DNA of 64,000 bases from Nematostella vectensis (Eukaryota > Cnidaria > Anthozoa > Actiniaria > Edwardsiidae): positions 6,558,001 through 6,622,000 of the forward strand of contig NC_064034.1 in NCBI RefSeq assembly GCF_932526225.1. Direction: 5' to 3'. A program made the translations under genes and the position numbers. This document shows positions 23,440 through 34,899 of the stretch, in pieces (the first letter of the stretch is position 1; each line of letters starts with the position of its first letter). The notes below the pieces were generated by a model. The model did not search any database, was not told the DNA's origin, and saw only the letters and a program-made list of their open reading frames with translations.

Positions 23440-24679
23440 GAAAATCTTCTCAATAAGGAAAAGTTGTCTTCCTTTCTCCAGCGGGAAACTTTATTGTGCG
23501 CATCAGATAAGAAACATACAGTGTATCAAATGTTTATTAGATTTTCTTGAAAGTGGCGCGCAAAATAGCAAAAAAAAAGTTATAACCATTATTAAGAATG
23601 TATAAAATTTCAATCAAATCTATAGACCTAGTCCACAGTATATTATGTTAGTATGGGTTGTTTAGTTTTTGCTTTTGTGCACGCGAACAGTGTTCTTCAA
23701 GATGTCCTAGCCAAGGTTTGGAGAAGTTCCAAAAAGTTTTCGATCCATTTTTTTAATAGATATTTTTTTAAACCGCCAAAAATCTTTTTTATTTTGGAAT
23801 TTGAATTATTATTATTATGGTGGGTCAAGATATTCAGCAGCAGCGTGAAAGGGGAGGGAGGTTTGCTCGCAATTCATTTTGCGGCCTGTTACATTGTTTG
23901 ACTGTTCTTTTCTCGGGACCTAGCTATGCGCTATGCACGGCCCGATTATTAATCATGTGGGAAAGAATACGCTTTTGCTTTTGATAAACTTCTTCTCAAT
24001 ATAAAAAACAAAGTTTACTTTCAGCAATAGCCTTTATACATACACTTCAGGTCCTCAACAAAACGCCTTAGTCTTACGTCGAACGCCTTACTTCTGTTCA
24101 ACGAACGCTTTTGATCAGTCTAGGGGTATGCCGTCATCAACCTGCACTTAGCCTTTGAACGAGAATTCTGGCAGGCGCCATTATCAAAAACACAGAAAAC
24201 CATTTCGAAAACCCTGAAAATTCATAGGAAAACTCGCTAACTGTTGACTGATATCTATATGCATATCGACATGCAAGGACGATGAAGTTTCTCTGATAAG
24301 TCGGTTTTAAATGTATGGGGAAGATCACTGGAATCAAAATCGAAATGTGTTTCTGGTTTTTGTCGAAAAAGAATTCACTGAAAAAATTGCAGTCAATTTT
24401 CTAACATTCTAAGCCATTCCCGAGCTTTGATAAATAGGTCACTAGACCCATCTAGATCTAAACTTTTTTCAATCCAAAAACACATAACTCAATTACCTCA
24501 TAACTACTTGAGTAGTCAATTCTTTATTTAGCAGTTATCCTAACGTAGTCCCTCATCTAGCCACATAGGCTGGCTGGAGTCCCAAGATTTCACTACACGT
24601 TTTTGGGTGTCTATAGCTTTCGAGTTTTCCCTAGAAACGGACCAGGGCATGGCCATTCTAATATATTGATTGTGTTTAG
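23440..24679. other. Probable intron or spacer upstream of the mosaic gene
   Basis: No gene seen. The open frames at 23653-23901 and 24137-24337 have no domain or splice support. If the leader exon is real, this is its intron. Confidence 0.4.
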
Positions 24680-24697
24680 GAATTCTTACACTTGGCC

Positions 24698-27600
24698 ATG
24701 AGGATCAACGTGCTGGTTGGGTTGACAGCTCTGCTGTTCACGTGCACCAGATGCGAGGAAATACAGGAGGGCAAGGTGATTCAAGAAGATGATATTCAAA
24801 AAGACGATCAAATTTGGAAAAGAGGTGAGATTGCATCTCATACAAGATGTGTTTTTTTAATATAATAAAACAAAACCGAATACCAGATATGATTAAGCCT
24901 GAAAAAAGACCCAAGCACCAATCAGTTTACAATTAACCGCGAGAATCTGACGCATGATTGATTCGAATTTCAGGGTCTTTTGCCCTTTTCGGCTTACTTT
25001 CAAATATTGCAAATTTTCTTTTTGCCTTCTTATTGGCTTACCTGACATAACCGTAAAAGTGGCCAAGGACGTGTGCACCACACTGTGCATATTTGCTGAT
25101 ATAGAGATTTATTGCTTCACGCAAAAAGATAAGGACGTGATGACAAGAAAAGAGAAAAACATTTCACTTTGATATCACTAGGTCTTACGTTCTTCGGAGG
25201 AACGGACTGGGAGAAAGGAATGAAGTGGTGTTACCACAAACGAAGTCAACTCTTTACTGGCGACTTCAACGGAGACGGAAAAGCAGACATGCTCTGTCAT
25301 GACAACACGGGGTACAAATGGGTGGCTCTAGCGAACTCCAAAGGTCAGTTTACTGGCACTTCCTGGGAAAAGAAAATGGGCTGGTGCTACCATAAGGGCG
25401 CGCAACTTTTCACCGGTGACTTCAACGGAGACGGAAGAACCGACATTCTTTGCCATGATCGTGCCGGTTACAAGTGGGTTGCCCTGGCCAACTCTGCCGG
25501 ACAGTTTACAGGAACTTCCTGGCATAAAGCAATGGGATGGTGCAGCCATAGCGGGGCTAAACTTCTCATCGGAGACTTCAATGGAGATGGCCGCGACGAC
25601 ATGCTCTGCTACGACAACAATAGGAAATGGGTATCCCTCGCACAGCCTGGCGGTAGTTTCAAAGGAACAAGCTGGGAAAAGGCTGGTGGTTGGTGCAGTC
25701 ACTCCGGATCCAGCATCTACGTAGGCGACTTCAACGGAGACAAACGCGATGATCTGATGTGCCACGACACAGCTGGGAAAAACTGGGTTATGCTTGCTCA
25801 GGCCGGAGGCTCATTTTCAGGATCATCCTCTTGGCATGGGACAGGCTGGTGTGGTCACAAAGGAAGCCAGTTCTTCATCGGGTACTTCAACGGTGACAGA
25901 AAAGCTGATATGCTGTGCCACGATATCAACAGCGGCCACAAGTGGATCAGCGTCGCCAAACCACAAGGTTAGTTTTATTCCTTAAAGTTTGTAATCCATT
26001 GTTTTATACGCCTTTTCATTTTGAGGTAGGAGCTGTACTCTATTTCTGATAAAAGTATGACAAATGCTCCTTGATCGCAGTCAAATCAATGTTTACTGGA
26101 ACTGACTGGGAAAAAGCTATGAATTGGTGCGGAAAGTCTGGCAAGCTCTACAAGGCTGATTTCAATGGAGACGGTGAAGATGATTTGCTCTGCCATCGTT
26201 ACAGTGACGGCTACAAGTGGATCTCCTACAACCGCTATCCGACTAAATGTAAGTCGTCAATTGTAATGCTGGACCATCGTGCAGTTTTATTAAATTTATT
26301 TGTACACAATGAATTCAAGGTTTGATATCAATGTCTTGTTTGAAGCTCCATGCTCACCAAATCCCTGTGAAAACGGCGGCAAATGTGCCGATGATCGCGG
26401 TCAAGATTCCGGTTATCGATGCGTATGTCGCAGTGGCTTCTCTGGTGCTCGTTGTCAGTCAGGTAAAAAACAGTCTTTATTATGTAATACAAGTGTCTAG
26501 TCAATAGCATGTAAAGTAGTAGACGCACAATGGTAAATATTTTAAACATTAAAATGCATTGAACTATACACAGATATAAACGAATGCAAAAATAATCCTT
26601 GTCAAAACGGCGGAGACTGTGTCAACAAACACGGGAGTCACTTGTGCAACTGCAAACTTGGATGGACCGGCAAGAACTGCGAGAAAGGTTAGATACGGAA
26701 ATCATCGCAGCAAACCATTATTTATTTTTCTTTTCTTTCCGCGACATTTTAAAACCTGTGCGATTATATTTCGAAATGACTTTCCACAGCCAAACCCTTT
26801 TTCGTCGGTACTGACTGGGAGAAAGGAATGAAGTGGTGTTACCACAAAGGAAGTCAACTCTTCACTGGCGACTTCAACGGAGACGGAAAAGCTGACATGC
26901 TCTGTCATGACAACACGGGGTACAAATGGGTGGCTCTAGCGAACTCCAAAGGTCAGTTTACTGGCACTTCCTGGGAAAAGAAAATGGGCTGGTGCTACCA
27001 TAAGGGCGCGCAACTTTTCACCGGTGACTTCAACGGAGACGGAAGAACCGACATTCTTTGCCATGATCGTGCCGGTTACAAGTGGGTTGCCCTGGCCAAC
27101 TCTGCCGGACAGTTTACAGGAACTTCCTGGCATAAAGCAATGGGATGGTGCAGCCATAGCGGGGCTAAACTTCTCATCGGAGACTTCAATGGAGATGGCC
27201 GCGACGACATGCTCTGCTACGACAACAATAGGAAGTGGGTATCCCTCGCACAGCCTGGCGGTAGTTTCAAAGGAACAAGCTGGGAAAAGGCTGGTGGTTG
27301 GTGCAGTCACTCCGGATCCAGCATCTACGTAGGCGACTTCAACGGAGACAAACGCGATGATTTGATGTGCCACGACACAGCTGGGAAAAGCTGGGTTATG
27401 CTTGCTCAGGCCGGAGGCTCGTTTTCAGGATCATCCTCTTGGCATGGGACAGGCTGGTGTGGTCACAAAGGAAGCCAGTTCTTCATCGGGTACTTCAACG
27501 GTGACAGAAAAGCTGATATGCTGTGCCACGATATCAACAGCGGCCACAAGTGGATCAGCGTCGCCAAACCACAAGGTTAGTTTTATTCCTTAAAGTTTGT

Positions 27601-30600
27601 AATCCATTGTTTTATACGCCTTTTCATTTTGAGGTAGGAGCTGTACTCTATTTTTGATAAAAGTATGACAAATGCTCCTTGATCGCAGTCAAATCAATGT
27701 TTACTGGAACTGACTGGGAAAAAGCTATGAATTGGTGCGGAAAGTCTGGCAAGCTCTACAAGGCTGATTTCAATGGAGACGGTGAAGATGATTTGCTCTG
27801 CCATCGTTACAGTGACGGCTACAAGTGGATCTCCTACAACCGCTATCCGACTAAATGTAAGTCGTCAATTGTAATGCTGGACCATCGTGCAGTTTTATTA
27901 AATTTATTTGTACACAATGAATTCAAGGTTTGATATCATGTCTTGTTTGAAGCTCCATGCTCACCAAATCCCTGTGAAAACGGCGGAATATGTGCCGATG
28001 ATCGCGGTCAAGCTTCCGGTTATCGATGCGTATGTCGCAGTGGCTTCTCTGGTGCTCGTTGTCAGTCAGGTAAAAACAGTCTTTATTATGTAATACAAGT
28101 GTCTAGTCAAAAGCATGTAAAGTAGTAGACGCACAATGGTAAATATTTTAAACATTAAAATGCATTGAACTATACACAGATATAAACGAATGCAAAAAGA
28201 ATCCTTGTCAAAACGGCGGAGACTGTGTCAACAAACACGGGAGTCACTTGTGCAACTGCAAACTTGGATGGACCGGCAAGAACTGCGAGAAAGGTTAGAT
28301 ACGGAAATCATCGCAGCAAACCCTTATTTATTTTTCTTTTCTTTCCGCGACATTTTAAAAGCCAGTGCGATTATATTTCGAAATGACTTTCCACAGCCAA
28401 ACCCTTTTTCGTCGGTACTGACTGGGAGAAAGGAATGAAGTGGTGTTACCACAAAGGAAGTCAACTCTTTACTGGCGACTTCAACGGAGACGGAAAAGCT
28501 GACATGCTCTGTCATGACAACACGGGGTACAAATGGGTGGCTCTAGCGAACTCCAAAGGTCAGTTTACTGGCACTTCCTGGGAAAAGAAAATGGGCTGGT
28601 GCTACCATAAGGGCGCGCAACTTTTCACCGGTGACTTCAACGGAGACGGAAGAACCGACATTCTTTGCCATGATCGTGCCGGTTACAAGTGGGTTGCCCT
28701 GGCCAACTCTGCCGGACAGTTTACAGGAACTTCCTGGCATAAAGCAATGGGATGGTGCAGCCATAGCGGGGCTAAACTTCTCATCGGAGACTTCAATGGA
28801 GATGGCCGCGACGACATGCTCTGCTACGACAACAATAGGAAGTGGGTATCCCTCGCACAGCCTGGCGGTAGTTTCAAAGGAACAAGCTGGGAAAAGGCTG
28901 GTGGTTGGTGCAGTCACTCCGGATCCAGCATCTACGTAGGCGACTTCAACGGAGACAAACGCGATGATCTGATGTGCCACGACACAGCTGGGAAAAGCTG
29001 GGTTATGCTTGCTCAGGCCGGAGGCTCATTTTCAGGATCATCCTCTTGGCATGGGACAGGCTGGTGTGGTCACAAAGGAAGCCAGTTCTTCATCGGGTAC
29101 TTCAACGGTGACAGAAAAGCTGATATGCTGTGCCACGATATCAACAGCGGCCACAAGTGGATCAGCGTCGCCAAACCACAAGGTTAGTTTTATTCCTTAA
29201 AAGTTTGTAATCCATTGTTTTATACGCCTTTTTATTTTGAGGTAGGAGCTGTACTCTATTTCTGATAAAAGTATGACAAATGCTCCTTGATCGCAGTCAA
29301 ATCAATGTTTACTGGAACTGACTGGGAAAAAGCTATGAATTGGTGCGGAAAGTCTGGCAAGCTCTACAAGGCTGATTTCAATGGAGACGGTGAAGATGAT
29401 TTGCTCTGCCATCGTTACAGTGACGGCTACAAGTGGATCTCCTACAACCGCTATCCGACTAAATGTAAGTCGTCAATTGTAATGCTGGACCATCGTGCAG
29501 TTTTATTAAATTTATTTGTACACAATGAATTCAAGGTTTGATATCATGTCTTGTTTGAAGCTCCATGCTCACCAAATCCCTGTGAAAACGGCGGCAAATG
29601 TGCCGATGATCTCGGTCAAGATTCCGGTTATCGATGCGTATGTCGCAGTGGCTTCTCTGGTGCTCGTTGTCAGTCAGGTAAAAAACAGTCTTTATTATGT
29701 AATACAAGTGTCTAGTCAAAAGCATGTAAAGTAGTAGACGCACAATGGTAAATATTTTAAACATTAAAATGCATTGAACTATACACAGATATAAACGAAT
29801 GCAAAAAGAATCCTTGTCAAAACGGCGGAGACTGTGTCAACAAACACGGGAGTCACTTGTGCAACTGCAAACTTGGATGGACCGGCAAGAACTGCGAGGA
29901 AGGTTAGATACGGAAATCATCGCAGCAAACCCTTATTTAGTTTTCTTTTCTTTCCGCGACATTTTAAAAGCCTGTGCGATTATATTTCGAAATGACTTTC
30001 CACAGCCAAACCCTTTTTCGTCGGTACTGACTCGGAGAAAGGAATGAAGTGGTGTTACCACAAAGGAAGTCAACTCTTCGCTGGCGACTTCAACGGAGAC
30101 GGAAAAGCTGACATGCTTTGTCATGACAACACTTTTTTTTTTCTTTCGGCAACATTTTAAAAGCCTGTGCGATTATATTTCCTTAGACAATAGCATGCAA
30201 ATTTAGAAGACGCACAATTGCTTTTTTCTTGAAAGTTTTGCAGTTTGATAACAGTTTGTGCAAAACTAATAGTGGAAGACGTATGCTAAAGCAAACCCCT
30301 TTTTAAATATCCTGTCACTTTTTCTTTGGTGAAAAAGAAGCATTTAAGAATCTAAGGCTTTATATTCAGTTTTCTTGCGCTCGATGACAGGTCGGCAATT
30401 GTAGCTCCTTTCAACATCAACAACGAAAATGGCAGGAAATGGGCATGTCCAACTTTTGGTGTCTCTTGGACATCTTAGCGCTTTTCGGGAATATTTAGTT
30501 TGTAGTCAAATATTCAAGTTTAATGAAACAAAAGCAGCACAATTGAAATAGTGTACGATCTTTTTTTAGAAAAAAAAAAGCTAGAACAGAAATGTATCAA

Positions 30601-33037
30601 AATGTTCTCTTGTTGTACTAAATGACATAATTATAAACAAATATACTAGAATATTAATACTACAATATTGTTGCTGAGTTTTATTTATTCTAATCATGTA
30701 TTAACATATTTCTCTACTTTCTCACTTTATAACGAATACATCAACAGACGTGAATGAATGCGCTTCAAGCAACCCTTGCAAGAATGGTGGGGTGTGTACA
30801 AACACTCCCGGTGGATTCAGCTGTAAATGTGCATCGGGATATACAGGAAAGGAATGCAAAAAAGGTGGATATAACTCAAGCATAATAACAAAATATTTAA
30901 TGACTCTTCAGCATCCCTCGGTGTAGAACCAGTGTAAAGTCTCGTCCATGTATTTCTGTTGCAGACGTGAATGAATGCGCTTCAAGCAACCCATGTAAAA
31001 ATGGTGGGGTGTGTACCAACAGTCCCGGTGGATACAGCTGTAAATGTGCATCGGGTTATACCGGCAAGAACTGCGAAAAAGGTACATACTTGCTAGCTAT
31101 TTACTTATTTATCTCTAGCTTGATAACTAATCTAATGTTTTTCTATTGCAGATGTGAATGAATGCGCTTCAAGCAACCCATGTAAAAATGGTGGGGTGTG
31201 TACCAACAGTCCCGGTGGATACAGCTGTAAATGTGCATCGGGTTATACCGGCAAGAACTGCAAAAAAGGTACATACTTGCTAGCTATTTACTTATTTATC
31301 TCTAGCTTGATAACTAATCTAATGTTTTTCTATTGCAGATGTGAATGAATGCGCTTCAAGCAACCCATGTAAAAATGGTGGGGTGTGTACCAACAGTCCC
31401 GGTGGATACAGCTGTAAATGTGCATCGGGTTATACCGGCAAGAACTGCGAAAAAGGTACATAATTGCTAGCTATTTACTTATTTATCTCTAGCTTGATAA
31501 CTAATCTAATGTTTTTCTATTGCAGATGTGAATGAATGCGCTTCAAGCAACCCATGTAAAAATGGTGGGGTGTGTGCCAACAGTCCCGGTAGATACAGCT
31601 GTGAATGTGCATCGGGTTATACCGGCAAGAACTGCGAAATAGGTACATAATTGCTAGCTATTTATCTCTAGCTTGATAACTAATCTTATGTATTTCTGTT
31701 GCAGACGTGAATGAATGCGCTTCAAGCAACCCATGTAAAAATGGTGGGGTGTGTACCAACAGTCCCGGTGGGTACAGCTGTAAATGTGCATCGGGTTATA
31801 CCGGAAAGAACTGCGAAAAAGGTAAGCACAAATAAGAACTAACGGTATTGAGCTGTTTTCATTCAATAATAAATAGAATATCATGCATTTTATGTCGCTT
31901 TAAATTATTACGTTAATTCTGTGAATATTAACGCATTTTGTGATGTTCATAGATGAAGACAAGTGCAAGGTATCCCCTTGTCAGAACGGCGGAAAGTGTA
32001 TTAACTCGGACGATGGTTATTCATGCGAGTGCAAAGGAGGATATAGTGGCAAACACTGTGAGACAGGTAAAAAAGGGGTCTCTGAAATGACTCTATGTGT
32101 ATTGGAGTACTTTCATACGCCGGAAGAAATGGTCGCACTTCATTTTCTAGCTAAGGGCTCGGGATCTGCCAATGTCGCAACAATGATCTTTTTACAAAAT
32201 CAAGTTATTAAATAGAACCTTAACGATTTTATCTTTTTGTAGAGCCAGAGTCGCCCGGAAAGAGTAAGTAGAGCATGTAAAAAATTACACTAACATAAAA
32301 CAATTTTGGACGGAGAAATTTTAGACAGTAACCTTTGGACGCTTTTTGCCAATTGCCATTTTCAATCTCAAAAGCCGCATTCACCAATAAGAATTGATGA
32401 TGGACATTAAATGTGTAAGATTGGAGGCAATGAATCAACGAAACTATAGAATATATGGCCTATCACATATGTCAATTGCATACCTATAAATGATAAATAG
32501 AGCTAAAGAGTCTTAGCGACCTCATTAGAGAACTACAATGAGAGTCTAGGTTGGGCAAACATTTCCCAATATTCCTGGCTGTTTTAAGCTGGTCAAAAGG
32601 CTCGTTAATACTGATCTTTTATTCTGTTATAAAAACTATTGTTTGCTCTGCTTTGATTAAAGCCAAGTATGCGTCGTTGGGGTGCTTTAAGGATAACCAC
32701 AAGAAAAAACGCCCGTTTCCAAAGATGATAGTGAATCTGCGACCAGAAATTATTTGGACAGACATGAAGACCAGTGTCGTTGACAAGTGCGCAAAGGCTG
32801 CAAAAGCTGAAGGGTAGGTACAATCTCTTCTATCTTTATCTTTAATCTTATCTTTTAATCCGTTTTTTTTTTTTTTACTCCTACAGCTTCAAGTACTTTG
32901 GCATTCAATTTCACGGCGAGTGCTATAGTGGGCCGGACGCAGAAGTGAAGTACGATAAAGACGGCAAAGCTCCTGATAACAAATGCTGGTCTGGAGTTGG
33001 AGGAGAGAATGCATTATTCGTTTATGAGCTTGACTAA
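24698..33037 (+). CDS. Secreted FG-GAP/VCBS-EGF-WSC mosaic protein, about 1,606 residues
   Basis: 23 coding exons: 24698-24824 (signal peptide, about residues 1-19); three blocks of four exons, 25182-25967/26081-26248/26346-26462/26574-26687, 26790-27575/27689-27856/27953-28069/28180-28293 and 28397-29182/29297-29464/29561-29677/29789-29902; six EGF exons, 30748-30864, 30965-31081, 31152-31268, 31339-31455, 31526-31642 and 31705-31821; an EGF at 31953-32066; a 21-nt exon at 32243-32263; and 32663-32813/32887-33037. The total is 4,821 nt, in frame throughout. All introns are phase 1 except the last, which is phase 2. Each block has six ~50-residue repeats with [15 protein letters not shown]-type Ca loops and a WC motif, then two EGFs, the second with a DINEC Ca-binding start. 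The C-terminal domain ([25 protein letters not shown]) is WSC-like. It is probably an extracellular adhesion or carbohydrate-binding protein, which is inferred. Confidence 0.85.
25182..26687 (+). repeat. Four-exon coding block, copy 1
   Basis: This is the first copy of a 1,607-1,609 bp tandem unit; the copies start at 25182, 26790, 28397 and 30006. It begins with a GLTFFGGTD variant, whereas later copies begin AKPFFVGTD. That marks it as the 5' end of the duplication, where upstream sequence differs. Introns are duplicated along with the exons. Confidence 0.9.
26790..28293 (+). repeat. Four-exon coding block, copy 2
   Basis: Nearly identical to copies 1 and 3, introns included. Visible differences are a handful of substitutions, for example an Ile for Lys change before Cys-Ala-Asp-Asp in the first EGF. 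Confidence 0.9.
28397..29902 (+). repeat. Four-exon coding block, copy 3
   Basis: It differs from copy 2 by scattered substitutions. Its last EGF ends CEEG instead of CEKG, and its first EGF has CADDLG instead of CADDRG. Confidence 0.9.
30006..30180 (+). pseudogene. Truncated fourth copy of the large repeat exon
   Basis: A normal acceptor (CCACAG) and the start of the 786-nt exon are present up to 'CATGACAACAC' at 30132. The sequence then jumps through a T tract into what is elsewhere the preceding intron (ACATTTTAAAAGCCTGTGCG). If included, the frame would hit TAA within about 15 codons. The W of DWEK is also changed (DSEK). It is most likely skipped, so exon 29789-29902 splices to 30748. 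Confidence 0.8.
30180..30747 (+). other. Intron between block 3 and the EGF series
   Basis: AT-rich intron sequence following the broken fourth block. I see no coding exon in it. Confidence 0.6.
30965..31821 (+). repeat. Five tandem EGF exon-intron repeats, 187-bp period
   Basis: EGF exons start at 30965, 31152, 31339, 31526 and 31705, spaced 187, 187, 187 and 179 bp. Each is a 117-nt phase 1-1 exon coding for a [15 protein letters not shown]-type Ca-binding EGF. The 70-bp introns (GTACAT, TTGCTAGCTATTTACT..TATTGCAG) are almost identical. This shows amplification of exon plus intron as a unit. The exon at 30748 is an older, more diverged relative. Confidence 0.9.
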
Positions 33038-33424
33038 CAGGTCAGCATGAAGAAGAAAGGGGAGGAATAGGGAGAAAGGAGGGAGGGGGAGGAGCGAGTG
33101 GGAGGGGGGAGGAAGGAGGATTTCAGGAAGCAGTCCTATTTGAAAAGCGTTTCGAGTCTCTCATGGAATAAAGCAAACCTCTGTTACTATCATGAGGGCG
33201 GTGATCCTTTGAGATTGTTAACTGATCTAATTATAGCTTACTCAAAGTTAGTACACTTACGTTTGCTCATGCTTTTATGTTTCAGGAAAACGACAGAAAG
33301 GAAAAATGACTGCGTAATGCAATCTGGAGTAGCTGTAACTGTAAACAAAATGCATTAAATACATTCCTTCCTGTACTCCCTGTTGAACAATATGGTCAAC
33401 CCAGGTTACTTGAGCTGGAAATAA
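33038..33424 (+). other. 3' UTR with purine-rich tract and two AATAAA signals
   Basis: A G/A-rich run at about 33048-33128 follows the stop. AATAAA occurs at 33167-33172 and 33419-33424, and the second is in a more typical AT-rich setting. The overlapping 86-codon frame at 33098 is not supported as coding. Confidence 0.5.
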
Positions 33425-33963
33425 AGCACGATATAATCATTACAAAACTGAGTGTCCTGAATGTGTTAGATGAAATGAGATTTTATAATCGAAGTTCGTC
33501 CCAATATAAGCTGTCATTCTTGCATGTTTATTTACACTTACTTTCTTTAAATCTTTGTTTTTTGGTGCGCATCGCACTATAACCGTCACCAAGAGACCAT
33601 GATGCAAGAGAACGAATCCCCCGTATTAGCGTATGATCCAATGATGTCGTACGTGAAAGCTATTTTTTAGAACAAGCAGTTATTTTTATATACGCCTCTG
33701 ATTGGCTTAGCGCTCACGTATCCTAACAACACGAGTCTTACGCGCGATCACATCTTGGGCGGTGTAAACCGGCAGACGCTGTTATGGAAATCTTTTTGAC
33801 CGAAAATACCATCCTTTTTTTACAAACTCTGTGAAAATGATCTTCCATAGAGTACGCTGGATCCAATAAACCGTTTCTCGGACATTGAAATGCAGAGTAC
33901 GTGATTTAAGGCTCGGGGATTAACTTCCACATTAAAAGTTTTATCACAGCTGATTCGCAAATT
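33425..33963. other. Noncoding spacer
   Basis: No gene or clear repeat is visible here. It ends at the left arm of an inverted-repeat element. Confidence 0.5.
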
Positions 33964-34899
33964 CATTCCCAGAAATAAGAGACAACATGGCCGCCACGCA
34001 TGCGTAATAGTGCACATACAATGTCAAAATGGCTGCCATTTATTATAAGGAAATGTGGGGAGACATCACAATTTATCAAATTTACTCGTTTCAGAGATTT
34101 TGGGCTCACGATGCAGGAATCGAAAAAAACCCCTTGCCATTCGAGTGATACACATTCCGTTCAAACGATGCCAGAGAAAGCCCTATAATTGTTCCTTGGA
34201 CATTGCACTTTTGTTCGCTTGAGAGCATACAATCCTCCATACATTCTCTGTAATTTCATTGAAATTGGGCAAAAAAGTAGTCGTTTAAAAGGTAGAACTG
34301 TTCGTCGCATCACAGGTGCAGGACTCGAAATTGGTAAATCGACTATCCTTCCATCAAATTGGCCAATAAAATAGGTAGTAGCGCCTTCCAATCTTGTTTC
34401 CGAAGAAATAACATTTGATGTAGTTATGCCTAGTTCAGGAACCATTATTGTTGTCTTTAAGATACAGACTGAAGCAAGGAAAACGGTGCGCTCCGCAAGA
34501 ACAACTTCTCTCCGTTCGTCCGTTCTCCATTTTGTTTTTAAACGGCCCCACGGCTTTCTGGGATAGACACAGGGGAACCATAAAGGCTTTCTAAAAAATA
34601 CATTTTTTTAAAAAAATTGCGCATATAATGTTTTCCAACCTCAGCAACACTGCCGCACTTCCATTATCATTGGACGTATCAATCAGAGATGCCCCTTGCA
34701 CGTTTAAATACCGCCTATACTACTTTTATTTGGAATTTTAGTCAACCTGATTAAAAACTTCTAGTGTAACAACAAAAGGGAAGCCCCTGTGCTGGCCGGA
34801 ATTTCGTTTTTAATTGTGATACCGCTGTTATTACTCGCGGGCCTTGCAAAATGTGAGCCCAGAGAAACCGCTGGCTAATGTCCCTTATTTCTGGGAATG
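33964..34899. mobile_element. Possible 936-bp element with ~21-bp TIRs
   Basis: CATTCCCAGAAATAAG at 33964, plus a few further bases, is matched by its complement CTTATTTCTGGGAATG ending at 34899. Interior ORFs at 34000-34188 and 34189-34374 lie in the same frame, separated by one TAA. The minus strand is also open at 34161-34445. None resembles a transposase I know. No clear target duplication is visible, so the superfamily is unassigned. Confidence 0.5.

Noticed and set aside
25328-28980. Repeated minus-strand 145-codon and plus-strand 102-codon frames in the mosaic gene
   Set aside because: They are out-of-frame shadows of the repeat exons and recur only because the block is duplicated.
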